Under the pieces are notes generated by a model that did no database searches, had not been told where the DNA came from, and saw only the letters and a list, made by a program, of their open reading frames with translations. Of a DNA stretch of 64,000 bases, positions 53,635 through 63,935 are shown one piece after another; position 1 is the stretch's first letter, and each line of letters begins with the position of its first letter. The stretch lies in contig JAEVYU010000063.1 of the NCBI GenBank assembly GCA_023392595.1, forward strand, positions 1 through 64,000, given 5' to 3'. This DNA is from Bacillota bacterium (GTDB lineage: Bacteria > Bacillota > UBA4882 > UBA8346). Position numbers and translations under genes: made by a program.

Positions 53635-56073
53635 TTACTTCAATTCCGCTTTTTCTATAACCAGTGTAAAAAGAGTGCTCCGTCCTAGGTTATCCTGACA
53701 GACTACGCGATGACGGCCGACTTTGGGTGTATAAAACAGTCTTTCACCGGGTTTGGCTACGCCTAATAAAGCGCCATCAATAAACCAAAATACCTTTTGA
53801 ACATCATTGCTGACTGAAGCTTCGCAGCAAATTTTCTGATATTCCAGTGGAATGCCTTCCCTCAGGCGATATTGGCAATCGAGCGAGGGAGAACGGATTA
53901 TTGGAGGATGCCCCGGGAGTAATCCCTGCCACTCCGGAAGCAACGGGGGTAATCTGTTAATTTTAGCGCCATTGCTTTCCATCCAGGAAAACACCCGGGG
54001 TGGCCACTGAATAAAGGATTGAGTATGAGTGGGCTGATTCCCGGCGTAATCGGGAGGGAGCCGATAACCGGTGCGGTTATCCACTTGAATTGACTGGTGC
54101 ATTGAGCAAACTTTATCCGAAGCCCGGTTTAATAAATATAGTTCGGTTACACTCTGAGGACAGTTCAGGCCGGGCAATTGTCCACTTAAACTGCATACTT
54201 CTCTTGAACCGACGGTTTCTGGCTTTTCAAACCATTGCGGTTGTTTGCCCCGGCATAAATAATTCATGATTTCAAACAGTATCGGCGCCGCTACTTCGGC
54301 GCCCACCAAATTCCGGGCGCCTTCACCGGAGAAATTACCCAGCCAGACACCGACCGTGAACCGAGGATTGTAACCGATACTTAAGGCATCGCGATGCCCA
54401 TAAGATGTCCCTGTTTTCCAGGCAACTTTGGGTAGGGACGTAAATTCCCAGCAGGTAGGAAGATCGGGTCGGCGCAGTCCTGTCAAAATATCAGTTATAA
54501 TATAGGCGGTACCCGTATCAAACAGGGGGATACCGGTTGACTCCGGATCAAAAAGCAGCTGGCGGGGTTTATAATATTGGCCGCCATTTGCCAGGCTGGA
54601 GTATAATGCAGTTAACTCCAGTAAATTAACTTCACATCCACCGATTGCTATGGATAATCCATAATCTTTACGGGAACGAAGCGAGGACATACCAACCTGT
54701 TTTAATAAAGAATACAATCCCCCATCGCCAAGTTGATGTTCTAGATCCACCGCAGGCAAGTTGAGCGAACGTTCCAGAGCCTCCCGGGCGGAGACGATTC
54801 CGGTAAAGGTGCGGTCATAGTTTTCCGGGGCATAACCGGAAAAATCGGTCGGCACATCTTCTACATAATGCGCCGGAGTAATCAAACCTTTTTGAATGGC
54901 CATGGCGTAAATGAATGGCTTTAAGGCAGATCCCGGCGAACGGGGCGCAAGCGCTCCATTGACTTGACCCTGATGGAAATAATCGTTAAAATCGACGGAT
55001 CCAACCACAGCCAAAACTTCATGCCTGGAGTTGTCCAGGATAACAATGGCTCCGTTGGTAATACCCTCATTTCTTAAACTGCTTAAATGGATACGTAATA
55101 AATCTTCGGCAACCGCCTGATATTTATGATTGATGCTTGAGTACAGCCGGGGGGTGTTTGGATAATTTAAATGGAGTTGACAACAAAAATGCGGTGCTTT
55201 GTGGGGCAATTTTTGCCAACATTCGGGAATCTCTTCTTGGATAGCTTCCAAGTAGATTGCTTTTGATATCATTCCCTGCCTTAATAATCGCTGCAGTATT
55301 TCATTTCTAGCTCGTAATGATTTTTTGAAATCTACATTGGGACGGTATAAGTTGGGTGAATTGGGAATAGCGGTTAAGAGGGCGGCTTCACTGATGCTGA
55401 GTTGCGATGGTTCTTTCCCAAAATAAAGCCAGGCCGCAGCGGCCACTCCTTCAATATTTCCTCCATAAGGCGCCATATTGAAGTAAATTTCCAGTAATTG
55501 ACGTTTGCTGTATCGTAATTCGAGTTGGAAAGCACGCAAAATTTCATAGAGTTTATTACCATAATTTCTTTGTTTCGGCTCCATCATCCTGGCGATTTGC
55601 ATGGTGATGGTTGAACCGCCGGACACAATATGACCGGATTGGATGTTTTGACGCAGAGCCCGAACTAAAGCCAGTGGATTTACTCCGGGATGGAAATAAA
55701 ACCAACGGTCCTCAAAACCTAATAATGATAGTTGCAGGTAAGGCGATATCTGTGATAGGGGAGTCTGAATCCGCCACATGTCGTCTTCTGATAGATAGGC
55801 ATTTAAAAGCTGGCCTTGGCGATCGAAAACCAAAGTTGAGGAAGGCCTTAAAAGAGCGTCGTTGGGCAAGGGAATAGCCCATGCGGCTAATTTTAGGGTC
55901 AAATAGGTCGCTGCAAAGAGCAAAATAATGTGCCCCCAACGTTTAAAACCCGGAGAAAGGCATGGATATCGCCGGTTGGTTTTAATAAAACTTCTCAACC
56001 GGCTCCATTTGGATTTTAAAATCCTTAATGACTTATAGGGATTGAGGTTATGAAGCATTGATTTTGGGTTCAT
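53635..56073 (-). CDS. pbpC: Penicillin-binding protein 1C
   Basis: The 812-residue protein has a basic N-terminus, a membrane anchor (about 48-70), a GT51 glycosyltransferase domain (about 80-250, with EDRWFYFHPGVNPLALVRAL), and a transpeptidase domain with SALK (in PGSALKPF), SLN (in RSLNLPAVD) and KTGT (in WKTGTSYG). The C-terminal beta domain (about 720-812) is of the BiPBP_C type. All catalytic motifs are intact. PbpC typically pairs with alpha-2-macroglobulin, as here: its ATG lies 45 bp after the macroglobulin stop. Confidence 0.92.
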   Translation of the reverse strand: MNPKSMLHNLNPYKSLRILKSKWSRLRSFIKTNRRYPCLSPGFKRWGHIILLFAATYLTLKLAAWAIPLPNDALLRPSSTLVFDRQGQLLNAYLSEDDMWRIQTPLSQISPYLQLSLLGFEDRWFYFHPGVNPLALVRALRQNIQSGHIVSGGSTITMQIARMMEPKQRNYGNKLYEILRAFQLELRYSKRQLLEIYFNMAPYGGNIEGVAAAAWLYFGKEPSQLSISEAALLTAIPNSPNLYRPNVDFKKSLRARNEILQRLLRQGMISKAIYLEAIQEEIPECWQKLPHKAPHFCCQLHLNYPNTPRLYSSINHKYQAVAEDLLRIHLSSLRNEGITNGAIVILDNSRHEVLAVVGSVDFNDYFHQGQVNGALAPRSPGSALKPFIYAMAIQKGLITPAHYVEDVPTDFSGYAPENYDRTFTGIVSAREALERSLNLPAVDLEHQLGDGGLYSLLKQVGMSSLRSRKDYGLSIAIGGCEVNLLELTALYSSLANGGQYYKPRQLLFDPESTGIPLFDTGTAYIITDILTGLRRPDLPTCWEFTSLPKVAWKTGTSYGHRDALSIGYNPRFTVGVWLGNFSGEGARNLVGAEVAAPILFEIMNYLCRGKQPQWFEKPETVGSREVCSLSGQLPGLNCPQSVTELYLLNRASDKVCSMHQSIQVDNRTGYRLPPDYAGNQPTHTQSFIQWPPRVFSWMESNGAKINRLPPLLPEWQGLLPGHPPIIRSPSLDCQYRLREGIPLEYQKICCEASVSNDVQKVFWFIDGALLGVAKPGERLFYTPKVGRHRVVCQDNLGRSTLFTLVIEKAELK

Positions 56074-56118
56074 CGTCTTTACCTCAGAATCAGAGAGTAT
56101 TTACGTAAAAATGATTTT

Positions 56119-59100
56119 TTACGGTTCTACCGTTATGCCGCCCCCTGAACTGATACTAGAGACTTCGGGAGCATACATGCATTCCGCCTTAATCTGGGGC
56201 AATGTAAAAGTGCCGCAAGTTACGACCCGTAAGGCATAATAAAAGGTCTGGATACCGGCATCCTCGAAATCGGCAAATAAAATGAGACGATCATCCCGGA
56301 TATCCATATAGGCCGGGCTAAATGTATCCTTATCTATCCAGTTGATTTTGGCGCCTGAAGCCAGACGGGGGTTTTCTATTTCCAGACCTGCCGGAAGCGG
56401 GTCTACAATCGCCACATTATTGGTATCGCTCTCGGTGGTTTTTAAGGAGATTTTGGCGATGATTAAATCCCCTTGTTTTAAATGTTTTAAATCGGCCTTT
56501 CCGCCGTAATGATCAAAAAATTCCCGTTTGACTGTAATTCCGTTACTGGTATCCGGTACGGGGATGACCGAAACACCGCTGGATTCGGCATAGTAATAAC
56601 AGGCTCCGGTTCCGCTGATTTTGACACTGATTTTACCCTTAGCCAGGTTGGAGCCGGAGATTCTTTTTAATGATTGACTGTCGAAAGAATCGATTTTCTG
56701 GCCGTTGAGGTATACATCGCCAAGATAATGCGGATTATCATTGTTTTTCAAAATTTTTCCCAGCGCCATAAAAGCGATGGCGTTTTCTTGGGTTGTACCC
56801 CAAGAGTTAACCTCTGTCCCTCTTAAAAGGCCGTCGATTAATCGGGGTATCGCCGGATTGTGGGGATCGATATCAGCCATCAGAGCTAGAATAATTGCGG
56901 TATTGCGTACCGGAGAGTTCAAATTACCGCTTTTTTCGCGTTTGAAGTTAGAAAAAGAAATCGTAGTCGGAATTAATTCAAAGGCGGTTTTTTTATCGCC
57001 GCTGTAATAATAGGCTGCTCCTAGCATAACCCGTGAATCGGCCGGGAGATCCCCAGCCCTTTGGTTTTTAATATAAGCCATACTGCTCGATTGTGGTTTG
57101 TCAGCCAGACTTAGTACATATAAGGCATAAACCCGTTTTTGAAGATCCCATGATTTATCGGAACGTTTTTTGGCCAGTTGCCATAAAAAATTAAGCATCT
57201 GATTATAGGTCCGGTCGGAAACGATATGACCCGATTTTCTGGCCTCAACCAGGAAATGAGCTGCATAAATTGAACCCCATTCATAACTCCCATCTGTTCC
57301 GGGCCAAAAACAAAAGCTGCCATCACGAAGTTGCATGGATTGAATTTTTTCGATTCCTTCAACTAAAAACTGATTCCCTTGGTTACCTGCCAAAAGTTTG
57401 GGTTCTGCGGAACGGGCCAGATTTTCGAAATATAAAAGCGGAAAAAGCCTTGAAGTGGTTTGTTCCAAACATCCGTAGGGGTATTCCAACAAATACTTTA
57501 GGCTCCCGGTAAAGCGGATTGCCGGTAATGAGCTGAAGCTAAGATTGTATTGACCTGTTCCCGATAACCACTGACTTTCTAAATCTAAGTTTAATGGTTT
57601 ATTGGCAGTCAAAGAGCCGCCGTAGATTTTGGATGTCACTGCCTGTGCCGGTCGAATCGCAAAATCGGTAGATTCGGATACTTGGGCGTCATTGCCTTTG
57701 GCTTTTAGAGAAAAATGGCAAGGTCCGGTGGCGTTTTGGGCGATGACGGCGAAATGAACAGTCTTTTCTTGTTTATCAGGAATGGCGCAGGTTTTTTGAT
57801 CATAACCATCGATTTTTACAGGCCCGTCGGAATCCAACTTAACTTCAAAAACACCATTCCGGCCGGTGCCGTTGAATAGGGTAACCGGGATTACCGCCCG
57901 GTCACCGGGGGCCAAGAAGCGCGGATAAGTTGAAGTAATTACAATCGGATCACGGACCAATACTTTTTTTGTACCCGAACCGTAATTGGAACCGGTGGCA
58001 GCAACCGCCATTAAGCGCAGGGTGCCGTTAAATTGCGGAATGGATAGCTTAACGCTGCCTTTGCCGGAATTATCCAATTGAATGAGGCCTGACCAGAGAG
58101 CAACCGGAGTGATTCTCCGGATGGAAACCGGATTTAGATTCCGCCGGCGGACCCCTTCAAGGTTTTCATCTCCGGAGGGAGTATTGGAAGAAGCAACCCC
58201 ATCCAATTCGGGCAAGAGCATGCCGTAAAGGTCGTATGTTTCCAAGCTGAGAGAACGTTTCCCATAGAAAAATCCCATGGGATCAGGAGTTTCAAAATCC
58301 GTTAGCTGGCAAATCCCTTCGTCGACCGCTGCCAAAGTTAGGAATGTCGGACCGCTTTGCCCTGGCGCCGCCACTTGTACTTCCAGGTCGCGGTTAGGGC
58401 GGATTTCATTAGGCGCCGTGATAGCGACATTGATGCGGTTGGAACTATTATCGACCATTAAGGGAATTGTTCCAAATGCTCTTGTAGGAGCCCGCTTTTC
58501 GAGTTTTTTGGCGGTGCGTATTAGATGAACTGACACATAGACATTGGGTTGATATTCGGCCTTAATGGGGATAGCGATCATTCCGGTATTTTCTTTTAAG
58601 TCAAGAACTTTTGTATCATACACCTTTTCCCGCTCCACGGTCACTAAAACCCGGCCTGAAAAAGGTGCTTTAATTTGAATGTTTGCGGTTTCGCCCGGTT
58701 TGAATAAATTTTTCTCCAGGCCAAGCTGGACACGATCGGGATGATCCATAGCCCAAGGGGCATAGCCCCAACCCGAAACATAAAACTCACAAACACTGCG
58801 GGCGCAGTTGCCGGAACCGCTGAAAACGATTTTATAATAACCGTAATTGGAGGCTTTATAGATATAATTTCCTTCGCCGGTGGTTAATGGAATGGTTTGT
58901 CTGGCAACCCGCGTTTCTTGGCGTTCGGAATGATACGTGTAATTCCCATGGCTATCGCGACGGTAAATAGAGTTCCAGGTCACCGAATAAACCTCGGCTT
59001 GGATCGAAGAATTGGGAAGGGCGTTTCCGTTTGGCGCCACTGTCGCCAATTGAATCGGATAGGCATCCCCGAGTTTAACATAGGAATTGCCGTTGGTTTT

Positions 59101-61512
59101 AAGTCCGATATAGGCATCGTAAGGATGATATTCAACTGCCTTATAATTACTCACCGAACGGCCGCCATCCTCAGTCACGGTCGCCTGAAAGATCGCCCGG
59201 ATGAATCCCGGCGGGGTTAAATTATTCGGAAAATTGTAGCTGAAATTCATTTGACCATTGGCATTTAGTTCTCCTTGTCCCACCGGTTGCTCAAATACCT
59301 TAAACTCACGACCGGAGTCGCCGAACTGGTAGGAACGGAAACTGGCAGGGCTAAAGGGTACGGCCTCCATGCGAAGGCTAAGATTTACTTTGCGTCCGGC
59401 AGCGGGGGGGCCAAAGAGATTCATGCCCTTGATATCAATATTGGCAGTATCTCCCGATAAATAGCGATTTTTATCCGGAATTGTCTCCACTTTGATTCGA
59501 TCGGGCATGAAATCTTCCACATTGAAACCGGTATGGCCTATCAATTCACCGCCTGCTTTTAGAAATGCGGTGTATTTACCGGTCCGGGCATAATCGGGAA
59601 TATTAACCTGAAACAGACAGTAACCGCTGTCTTTGGTATTGCCGGTATATTCGCGGAAAACCGCTCCATCGGGAGCTATGATTTGTAGAATGACCGGGAA
59701 TTCCGGCGGTATGCGGTTGCCCGCCCCTCGAGCAATGGCGGCCAAATGAGCGGTTTCGCCGGGCCGAAATACGCCCCGGTCGGTATAAAGAAAGGCTTCG
59801 TATCCGTCTGTCAATGAGGGGCGTCCTTCTACTGAAAAATCGGTTTTATCGATCAGGCCGTCATCTAAACGCAGGAAGGACAAGTCATCCCCTTGCTCGG
59901 CAATAATCAGGTAAGAACGAAAATCCTTCAATTGTTGCCGCAAACCGCTTAAAAGGAGCCTGCCTTGATTGTCCGTTACACCGCCTGCGATTTCCTGGTT
60001 GTTATAGCTAATCAAACTGACTTTGACTCCGGCTTTTGGTGTCAAATCATCGAGAGAATTAATCCAGACCACCAAATCGTCTTGACCTATTTTGGTCAGA
60101 ATGCCCAGGTCGGTTACAATGGCAATTTTAGCCGCGCTACGCCAGCGGTTTTCAGGATCATAGGCTGTAACCTGAAAAACCCCTTTTCTTTTATCATTAA
60201 GGTATTGTCCTAAATTAATAGGAGTGGTTGAAACCACGTTTGCCTCGCCGGAAACAGTGAGGGACTGGGTTTTGATATGGCGGCCGAAACGTTCCAACTC
60301 TTCGGAGTAGCAGTATCCTTCGTCGTTGAGACTGCCTAGAAAGGAGACAAGATTATTGGGAAATATTTTGGCGATTTCCACATCGATCTTTGAAATATTC
60401 ACCGATTCCAGGCCTAGATTCATATTGCCCCGGTTGGAGAGATAACGCCCGGGTGAATTGAAACTAATGCTCGGCTCCAGATCGGGTAAAGTCACATCAT
60501 CTTCAAATGGATTGGTCAAGGGGTTCCCGTTTAGCGAGGGTAAACCTTTAGCTATGGTTACCCGGTATGTTTGACCGGATTGCAGCTTTTCGCCGGATAA
60601 GGAAATGGTTTCGCCGTTGACGGAAATTTGAAATTTTGTTCGGGGCTTAATGGTGATAAAATTATCGACTGTATCGGGGTCAACCGGTTCAGAGCAACGA
60701 ATATTGATGGAATTGATCCCGTCTTCCGATTCCACATTGATATCATTGATGGACAAGGCGCGTTTTTCTTGAAAATCGGCGTTTTTGACGAAACGATCCT
60801 TTAAGCCAATGGTAGCCCCTATGCAAAGGAAGCCTTGCGGAAGGGTAAGCTCAATTTGGCGCGCGCTTTGGCTGCGGGTCAACAATTCACTGGTGATAAA
60901 AGCATCCCGGCCGCTGTTTTCCAGATTAACGCTGAATTTGATGGGCTGTTTTTTATCGCTAAACTTTAAACTTAAATTGCGTTGAAGATTATCTGCCTGT
61001 ATAGGGTAATTAAAGCTGATCCGGGCCTGAAACAGGATGCCCCGTTTTCGTTCAGGGTTATAGACAAAACTTAGATTGGAATCCGTTATCCGAAAGCGCT
61101 CAGTGGTAAACTTAAATTTCAAATCACCCGCCAGGTTCTTTTTCAGTTCTTCCAAGAAATCGGATTTAAATTCGACAGTATATGCGGTCGAAGGCTGTAA
61201 AGCGACCTCGGGTAGAAATCGCAACCTCCTGGGGGAGTCCCAGCGAATCTTGCCGGGTACTGCGGGACGAAACCTGATGCGGTTATTGACCATTACTTTA
61301 CCAATGCGGTTTTTGGGGACAACATCCGCAGAAAAAGTAAAGATAAAATTAGATTTGGGAGCAACTTCGCCGCTGGGTTGTATTTTTGTAATCCGTACCG
61401 TATTGTTAGCGTATCCGGTTATTGTCAATAATGATAAAAATATCGGTAAAAAGAAAGAAAACAGTAAAATAATCGCCCGATTATGCTTGTGAAAGGCTCG
61501 ATTTGTAGTCAT
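56119..61512 (-). CDS. Bacterial alpha-2-macroglobulin
   Basis: The 1797-residue protein has a Sec signal peptide without lipobox (cleavage near residue 36, GYANN), Ig-like MG domains, a bait-like region, and the thioester motif CLEQ near residue 1346 (YPYGCLEQTTSR). The terpenoid-cyclase-like TED and C-terminal receptor-like domain follow. With the thioester intact it can trap proteases that breach the envelope; PbpC then repairs the wall. Both genes together are typical of diderm bacteria. Confidence 0.93.
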   Translation of the reverse strand: MTTNRAFHKHNRAIILLFSFFLPIFLSLLTITGYANNTVRITKIQPSGEVAPKSNFIFTFSADVVPKNRIGKVMVNNRIRFRPAVPGKIRWDSPRRLRFLPEVALQPSTAYTVEFKSDFLEELKKNLAGDLKFKFTTERFRITDSNLSFVYNPERKRGILFQARISFNYPIQADNLQRNLSLKFSDKKQPIKFSVNLENSGRDAFITSELLTRSQSARQIELTLPQGFLCIGATIGLKDRFVKNADFQEKRALSINDINVESEDGINSINIRCSEPVDPDTVDNFITIKPRTKFQISVNGETISLSGEKLQSGQTYRVTIAKGLPSLNGNPLTNPFEDDVTLPDLEPSISFNSPGRYLSNRGNMNLGLESVNISKIDVEIAKIFPNNLVSFLGSLNDEGYCYSEELERFGRHIKTQSLTVSGEANVVSTTPINLGQYLNDKRKGVFQVTAYDPENRWRSAAKIAIVTDLGILTKIGQDDLVVWINSLDDLTPKAGVKVSLISYNNQEIAGGVTDNQGRLLLSGLRQQLKDFRSYLIIAEQGDDLSFLRLDDGLIDKTDFSVEGRPSLTDGYEAFLYTDRGVFRPGETAHLAAIARGAGNRIPPEFPVILQIIAPDGAVFREYTGNTKDSGYCLFQVNIPDYARTGKYTAFLKAGGELIGHTGFNVEDFMPDRIKVETIPDKNRYLSGDTANIDIKGMNLFGPPAAGRKVNLSLRMEAVPFSPASFRSYQFGDSGREFKVFEQPVGQGELNANGQMNFSYNFPNNLTPPGFIRAIFQATVTEDGGRSVSNYKAVEYHPYDAYIGLKTNGNSYVKLGDAYPIQLATVAPNGNALPNSSIQAEVYSVTWNSIYRRDSHGNYTYHSERQETRVARQTIPLTTGEGNYIYKASNYGYYKIVFSGSGNCARSVCEFYVSGWGYAPWAMDHPDRVQLGLEKNLFKPGETANIQIKAPFSGRVLVTVEREKVYDTKVLDLKENTGMIAIPIKAEYQPNVYVSVHLIRTAKKLEKRAPTRAFGTIPLMVDNSSNRINVAITAPNEIRPNRDLEVQVAAPGQSGPTFLTLAAVDEGICQLTDFETPDPMGFFYGKRSLSLETYDLYGMLLPELDGVASSNTPSGDENLEGVRRRNLNPVSIRRITPVALWSGLIQLDNSGKGSVKLSIPQFNGTLRLMAVAATGSNYGSGTKKVLVRDPIVITSTYPRFLAPGDRAVIPVTLFNGTGRNGVFEVKLDSDGPVKIDGYDQKTCAIPDKQEKTVHFAVIAQNATGPCHFSLKAKGNDAQVSESTDFAIRPAQAVTSKIYGGSLTANKPLNLDLESQWLSGTGQYNLSFSSLPAIRFTGSLKYLLEYPYGCLEQTTSRLFPLLYFENLARSAEPKLLAGNQGNQFLVEGIEKIQSMQLRDGSFCFWPGTDGSYEWGSIYAAHFLVEARKSGHIVSDRTYNQMLNFLWQLAKKRSDKSWDLQKRVYALYVLSLADKPQSSSMAYIKNQRAGDLPADSRVMLGAAYYYSGDKKTAFELIPTTISFSNFKREKSGNLNSPVRNTAIILALMADIDPHNPAIPRLIDGLLRGTEVNSWGTTQENAIAFMALGKILKNNDNPHYLGDVYLNGQKIDSFDSQSLKRISGSNLAKGKISVKISGTGACYYYAESSGVSVIPVPDTSNGITVKREFFDHYGGKADLKHLKQGDLIIAKISLKTTESDTNNVAIVDPLPAGLEIENPRLASGAKINWIDKDTFSPAYMDIRDDRLILFADFEDAGIQTFYYALRVVTCGTFTLPQIKAECMYAPEVSSISSGGGITVEP

Positions 61513-61682
61513 TTGGACTCCAACCCTTCTTCGAATTTTCCGAATTTCTGATATTACATTCGTTCTTGATTATCGTTTTCCCTCTATACAAAACTTGTGG
61601 GGAATTATGAATTTTTGTGACAATGCCGGAATGGGATAGAATGTGGTTTGAAGAGAAGGGGGTGGTTCAGTGCTGCGGAAAT

Positions 61683-61711
61683 AAAAAAAGACGGGTTTAA
61701 AATAACCCGCC
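61683..61711 (-). terminator. Terminator of dapL
   Basis: On the minus strand, GGCGGGTT pairs with AACCCGTC, followed by TTTTTTT, about 80 bp past the dapL stop. It isolates dapL from the macroglobulin gene. Confidence 0.75.
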
Positions 61712-61789
61712 GGCTTAAAAAATTGAAGATGAAAAGTAACGACGATAGGGTGCGATTAGGTTTCGGATGGAATCATCACCCTGGATGGA

Positions 61790-63022
61790 TTAAAATTTTA
61801 ACCGGTTGATTCTTTCCATTGCTTTTTCGGTGTTTTCCCGGCTTCCAAAGGAGGTCAGGCGGAAATATCCCTCTCCGCTAGGCCCGAATCCCGCTCCCGG
61901 AGTCCCCACGACCTGGATTTGATTTAATAATAAGTCGAAAAATTCCCATGAATTTAAGGTGTCCGGAGTTTTTAACCAAATATAGGGGGCATTGATGCCT
62001 CCATAGACTGTAAAACCTATTTTTTGCAACCCTTCCCGGATAATCCGGGCATTGGTCATGTAATATTGAATGGTTTCTTGAATTTGTTTCTGTCCCTCCG
62101 GAGTATATACAGCCCCGGCAGCCGCCTGAACCGGATAAGAGACGCCATTGAACTTGGTGGTTTGTCTCCGTAACCAGAAACGGTTTAAGGCGTGGGGCTT
62201 GCCTTCGGAATCGTAAGCCATGACGGATTTGGGCACAACCGTAAAGGCGCACCGGGTGCCGGTAAAACCCGCGGTTTTCGAAAAACTGCGGAATTCAACG
62301 GCCACATCTTTGGCCCCTTCAATTTCGTAAATACTGTGAGGGATATCCGGTTCTTGAATATATGCTTCATATGCGGCGTCGTAGAGGATAATGGCTTTAT
62401 TTTTGCGGGCATACTCAACCCAGGGTTTGAGTTCTTCCTTGGTCAGGGTCATTCCCGTGGGATTGTTGGGAAAACAAAGATAAATCAAATCAACCTTTTC
62501 CTTGGGCAAATCCGGCTTTAAACCATTGGCGGAGGTGCAAGGGAGATAAACAATTTTCTCATAGCGGCCGTCTTTGTTTAACTTGCCGGCCCGGCCAGCC
62601 ATAACGTTGCTGTCGACATAGACCGGGTAAACCGGATCGGTTACCGCTATGATATTATCAAGGCCGAATAATTCCTGGATATTGCCGGTATCGCATTTAG
62701 CGCCGTCGCTGATGAAAATTTCGTCTTCACTTAACTCGATACCCCGAGGACGGTAATCTTTTTCAATAATTTTTTGACTTAAGAATGCATAGCCCTGTTC
62801 CGGACCATAGCCCCGGAAAGTGCTTGCCTGTCCCATCTCGGCTACGGCTTTTTGAAATCCGTCAACCACGACTGGAACAAGCGGCCGGGTCACATCGCCG
62901 ATCCCAAGCCTGATAATATCCGCCTCAGGATGCTCATCCTTGTATTTGTTGATCCGGCGGGCTATTTCCGAAAAAAGATAGCTGCCGGGCAATTGTAAGT
63001 AGTTTTCATTGATTCTGGCCAT
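61790..63022 (-). CDS. dapL: LL-diaminopimelate aminotransferase
   Basis: The 410-residue protein is a PLP fold-type I enzyme closely matching DapL: YLQLPGSYLFSEIARR, RLGIGDVTRPL, FRGYGPEQGY, CFPNNPTGM, the PLP Lys in SFSKTAGFTGTR, and the C-terminal GFGPSGEGYFRLTSFGSR. It converts tetrahydrodipicolinate directly to LL-diaminopimelate for peptidoglycan and lysine, bypassing three enzymes. The start follows GAAGGG. No lysine riboswitch is seen upstream. Confidence 0.95.
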   Translation of the reverse strand: MARINENYLQLPGSYLFSEIARRINKYKDEHPEADIIRLGIGDVTRPLVPVVVDGFQKAVAEMGQASTFRGYGPEQGYAFLSQKIIEKDYRPRGIELSEDEIFISDGAKCDTGNIQELFGLDNIIAVTDPVYPVYVDSNVMAGRAGKLNKDGRYEKIVYLPCTSANGLKPDLPKEKVDLIYLCFPNNPTGMTLTKEELKPWVEYARKNKAIILYDAAYEAYIQEPDIPHSIYEIEGAKDVAVEFRSFSKTAGFTGTRCAFTVVPKSVMAYDSEGKPHALNRFWLRRQTTKFNGVSYPVQAAAGAVYTPEGQKQIQETIQYYMTNARIIREGLQKIGFTVYGGINAPYIWLKTPDTLNSWEFFDLLLNQIQVVGTPGAGFGPSGEGYFRLTSFGSRENTEKAMERINRLKF

Positions 63023-63131
63023 TCCAAATCATCCCTTCATCGTTTTCAATATTTTGGGCTAAAAATTCGTGATTGAAACGGTTAAACCCTCCTCTAAAAA
63101 AAAATTGCCGTTGTATATTTCATATTTTTTA

Positions 63132-63256
63132 CCCCTCATCACCCTCATGCCTTTCACAAAGATTGCGAGTGAATTTGAAGATTTAGGCTGCTGGAGTCCA
63201 AATTATTCAATCCATGATGAACCCGGAGAAACCGGCTTGGATGAGGGTGATGAGGG
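63132..63256. repeat. 16-bp inverted repeat around a 92-bp spacer
   Basis: CCCTCATCACCCTCAT (63133-63148) has a perfect complement at 63241-63256. The ATGAGGG unit is also repeated next to the right arm. The arms bound about 92 bp with no frame of interest. Confidence 0.6.
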
Positions 63257-63374
63257 CCATGAGGGTTGAAATGAAAAAGGCGGTTCTATATATCTGGCGG
63301 GTTTAATTTTTTGGACTTTCCAGACTTCATTTTGAAAATGACTTCCTGAACGAAAGAAATGTTTTTTGGAGGGA

Positions 63375-63505
63375 GATCATCCAAGGGAGAAACGGAAAAA
63401 AGGATTGGAGAAATGAGATCTCCAAAGGGAGAAACGGAAAAAAGGATTGGAGAAATGAGATCTCCAAAGGGAGAAACGGAAAAAAGGATTGGAGAAATGA
63501 AATCA
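63375..63505. repeat. 42-bp tandem repeat (minisatellite), about 3 copies
   Basis: GGGAGAAACGG recurs at 63385, 63427 and 63469, an exact 42-bp period, with degenerate flanking copies. Each unit is again two 21-bp halves starting GGAGAAA. The reverse strand stays open with 14-residue pseudo-repeats (SFFPFLPLEISFLQ), which I regard as a by-product. Confidence 0.85.
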
Positions 63506-63907
63506 TAAATCGTTTGTTTCCAAACGCCTCGCCCAAGGGTGGCCCCACGGTTTAGAACCTGACGGAGATTGGGTTTAGGGGTGATGTGGGGCAGAGGGGG
63601 TGTTGTGTTGTAGAAAGATATGTATATTTCTTTGTAATCATTGTTTCCGGATTTTTCAATATCATCAGGAATAATATTTTGGGGGACATGGATTTGCGGG
63701 GGCGCTAATAGCCCGAAATCGGTGATATTACCCGGTTCAACACGGCCATATCGGGAAACTTCGCTAGTGAATTCAAAAAGAAAGGCAATTAGGGTTGATT
63801 TGTAATAAAGTTTGATAGCGGTTTCCCCGTGAATTGAGGGTGAAGTTATTGCTTAATAAAGAATAAATGAATGTCGATTATGATTGTCCACGGATTTCAC
63901 CGGCTGA

Positions 63908-63935
63908 GTGACTTTTGGAGCGGCCCAAAAGTCAC
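63908..63935. repeat. Palindrome, candidate repeated element
   Basis: GTGACTTTTGG (63908-63918) and CCAAAAGTCAC (63925-63935) form a perfect stem around a 6-base loop. The adjacent CACCAAAAGGCCGCC resembles motifs often found in dispersed intergenic repeats. Confidence 0.5.

Noticed and set aside
63327..63548. Minus-strand frame with repeated FFPFLPLEISFLQS
   Set aside because: Same explanation: a 42-bp repeat without a ribosome binding site.
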